From NCBI RefSeq assembly GCF_020616335.1, contig NZ_CP085051.1, positions 1,798,001 through 1,862,000 on the forward strand: a stretch of 64,000 bases of DNA, read 5' to 3'. A model generated the notes under the pieces. The model was not told the origin of the DNA. It was given only the letters and a program-made list of their open reading frames with translations, and did no database searches. A program made the position numbers and the translations under genes. Positions 62,925-64,000 of this stretch are shown in pieces. The DNA comes from Corynebacterium uberis (GTDB lineage Bacteria > Actinomycetota > Actinomycetes > Mycobacteriales > Mycobacteriaceae). Position 1 is the stretch's first letter. Every line of letters starts with the position of its first letter.

Positions 62925-64000
62925 TATTTCCCGCGGTAGGTCCCAGACTCCCAGCCCGATTCGGGCACCTCAAGATAGTCGGTTTGCGGTTGCGGGTCGC
63001 CGGCAGCCCCGGTGGAGGGGTACACCGGCACCTCGTCCGGGTCGATCGCGGGGGCGAAGTCCTGGTCCGGGCTCGCCGGCGGGAACGTTGGCGTTGCATC
63101 CTGTGCGCCCTGTGCCCCGTGTGCGCCCGCCGCGCCGAGTGCCGTGGATCCGGCGCCTGCGGCCGTTCCTGCCGTGGCGGCGTTAACGCCAGTGGCCGGG
63201 GCCGAAGACGTAGTCTCGCCAGCGCCCACTGCCTGCGCGCCCGCGGAGCCTTGGGGGCCTGCCGGGCCAGTCGGGGGAACCGGGGTGCCGCCGTTTCCGG
63301 GGCCGTCGTCTGGGTTATCGCCCAGGCCGTCATCATTGTTGTTGTTCGGCTTGGGGCCCGCGCCGCGCGCAAGGGCGCTGGCAGTCGGGATGCCTTGCAT
63401 GAGGTTGAGGCGCTTGTGCTCCACGTAGAGGTAGGCGGCGATTCCGCCGAGGCCCACCAGCAGGATTGCTCCGCCGACGAGGATGCCCACCAGCGGTGCG
63501 TGATCCTTTTCCTCGCTGGCCATGGCGTAATCCTCATCGGCAGCGGCGCCGGTTGCACCCTTCTTGGAGTTGCCGGGCTTGCGGTTGCCGGTGGCAACCT
63601 TGTTGGAGTTCTTGGAGTCCTTGGACTTAGAGTTCGAGGGGTTGGCCTTGGAGTTGCCAGGCTGGCGCTCACCGGGCTTGGTGGCAATGCCTGCCGAGCG
63701 ACCGGAGCCGCTAGATCCGCCAGATTCACCGTCGTCGGAGGAGCTGGATCCGCCGCCACCCTGGGTGACCACGCGGCGGCGGGTCACGCCGCCTTCGCCG
63801 TCGTCGGAGTCATCGATGATCTCTTCGGAGTAGTCGTCGCCGCTGTCGCTGTCGCCAGCGGCCCGGCCTCCCCCGCCGCCTGAGCCGCCGATAACGGTGA
63901 AGTCAGAATCACCGCGGGCGGTGTAGCCGATGGAGCCCTCCCCGCCAGGTGCCGGTGCGGACGCCAGGAAGCGCAGCCAGTGGTCGCCCTCGGCGATGTC
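62924..64000 (-). CDS. Low-complexity membrane protein, N-terminus off the window
   Basis: The frame is open from the right edge of the window (first visible residues DIAEGDHWLRFLASAPAPGG) to the stop at 62924, giving 358 visible residues. The visible N-terminal part has a Gly/Asp/Ser-rich acidic stretch, RRRVV, Gly/Ser-rich sequence and Asn/Ser/Lys repeats (NSKANPSNSKSKDSKN). One membrane segment follows (LVGILVGGAILLVGLGGIAAY). The rest, likely outside the cell, is Gly/Ala/Pro/Asp-rich and ends DYLEVPESGWESGTYRGK. It is coupled to the siderophore permease by TAATG. The function is unknown. An internal GTG at 63787 is not the start. Confidence 0.7.
   Translation of the reverse strand, partial: DIAEGDHWLRFLASAPAPGGEGSIGYTARGDSDFTVIGGSGGGGGRAAGDSDSGDDYSEEIIDDSDDGEGGVTRRRVVTQGGGGSSSSDDGESGGSSGSGRSAGIATKPGERQPGNSKANPSNSKSKDSKNSNKVATGNRKPGNSKKGATGAAADEDYAMASEEKDHAPLVGILVGGAILLVGLGGIAAYLYVEHKRLNLMQGIPTASALARGAGPKPNNNNDDGLGDNPDDGPGNGGTPVPPTGPAGPQGSAGAQAVGAGETTSSAPATGVNAATAGTAAGAGSTALGAAGAHGAQGAQDATPTFPPASPDQDFAPAIDPDEVPVYPSTGAAGDPQPQTDYLEVPESGWESGTYRGK

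Noticed and set aside
63685..63787. GTG at 63787 as start of the last gene
   Set aside because: The same frame is open upstream to the window edge with plausible protein sequence, so the gene is truncated by the window.

Overview
The window is high-GC actinobacterial DNA, most likely from a Corynebacterium. The order nadD-rsfS-gpgP-degV-comEA-comEC-holA-rpsT-lepA, a uridine-utilisation set (ribokinase, MFS carrier, nucleoside hydrolase), many ATGA or GTGA start/stop overlaps and several apparently leaderless genes all fit that genus. I saw no rRNA, tRNA or CRISPR array. All calls come from reading the sequence; no database search was run.

Layout. 1-3.8 kb (minus): an edge-truncated gene, a small secreted protein, and a lactococcin-972-like bacteriocin operon (split immunity-type membrane protein, ABC ATPase, bacteriocin). 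3.96-9.04 kb (plus): a Dpp/Opp-type peptide importer with a fused double ATPase. 9.06-12.8 kb: a DUF808 membrane protein, an unknown protein, L-lactate dehydrogenase with a clear terminator, and a 49-residue membrane protein. 12.9-23.2 kb: ribokinase, then a roughly 7 kb lower-GC decayed island (IS3 and IS110 remnants, a secreted-protein/membrane-protein pair, a diverged inverted repeat), then uridine hydrolase and its transporter. 23.5-28.4 kb: an ascorbate-type PTS, a BASS carrier, a hexose-phosphate epimerase and a small membrane protein. 28.4-35.2 kb: a TsuA-TusA fusion, two divergent BCCT carriers and butanediol dehydrogenase. 35.4-41.3 kb: a large unknown protein, lepA, a PemK-like gene and rpsT. 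41.5-44.5 kb: a PPE-like protein coupled to a DUF3558 lipoprotein, with a duplicated 157-bp block upstream. 44.5-51.8 kb (minus): LysE exporter, ankyrin protein, holA, comEC, comEA, degV, gpgP, rsfS, nadD. 51.9-57.2 kb: three exported proteins (unknown, cutinase-like, lipo-asparaginase) and proA. 57.2-60 kb: a WP-repeat membrane protein and panBC. 60-64 kb: a FecCDE-type siderophore importer coupled to a low-complexity membrane protein that runs off the window.

The most unusual signal is not a gene. The 13-mer GCTTATCGACGCC occurs nine times exactly, on both strands, inside unrelated coding sequences. It imposes rare codons (CTT, ATA), and there is a wider set of one-mismatch relatives. Next in interest are a CA/T tract that puts the natural start of the bacteriocin immunity gene out of frame, the secreted/membrane pair in the island with its own near-start frameshift, and the 157-bp duplication upstream of the PPE-like operon.
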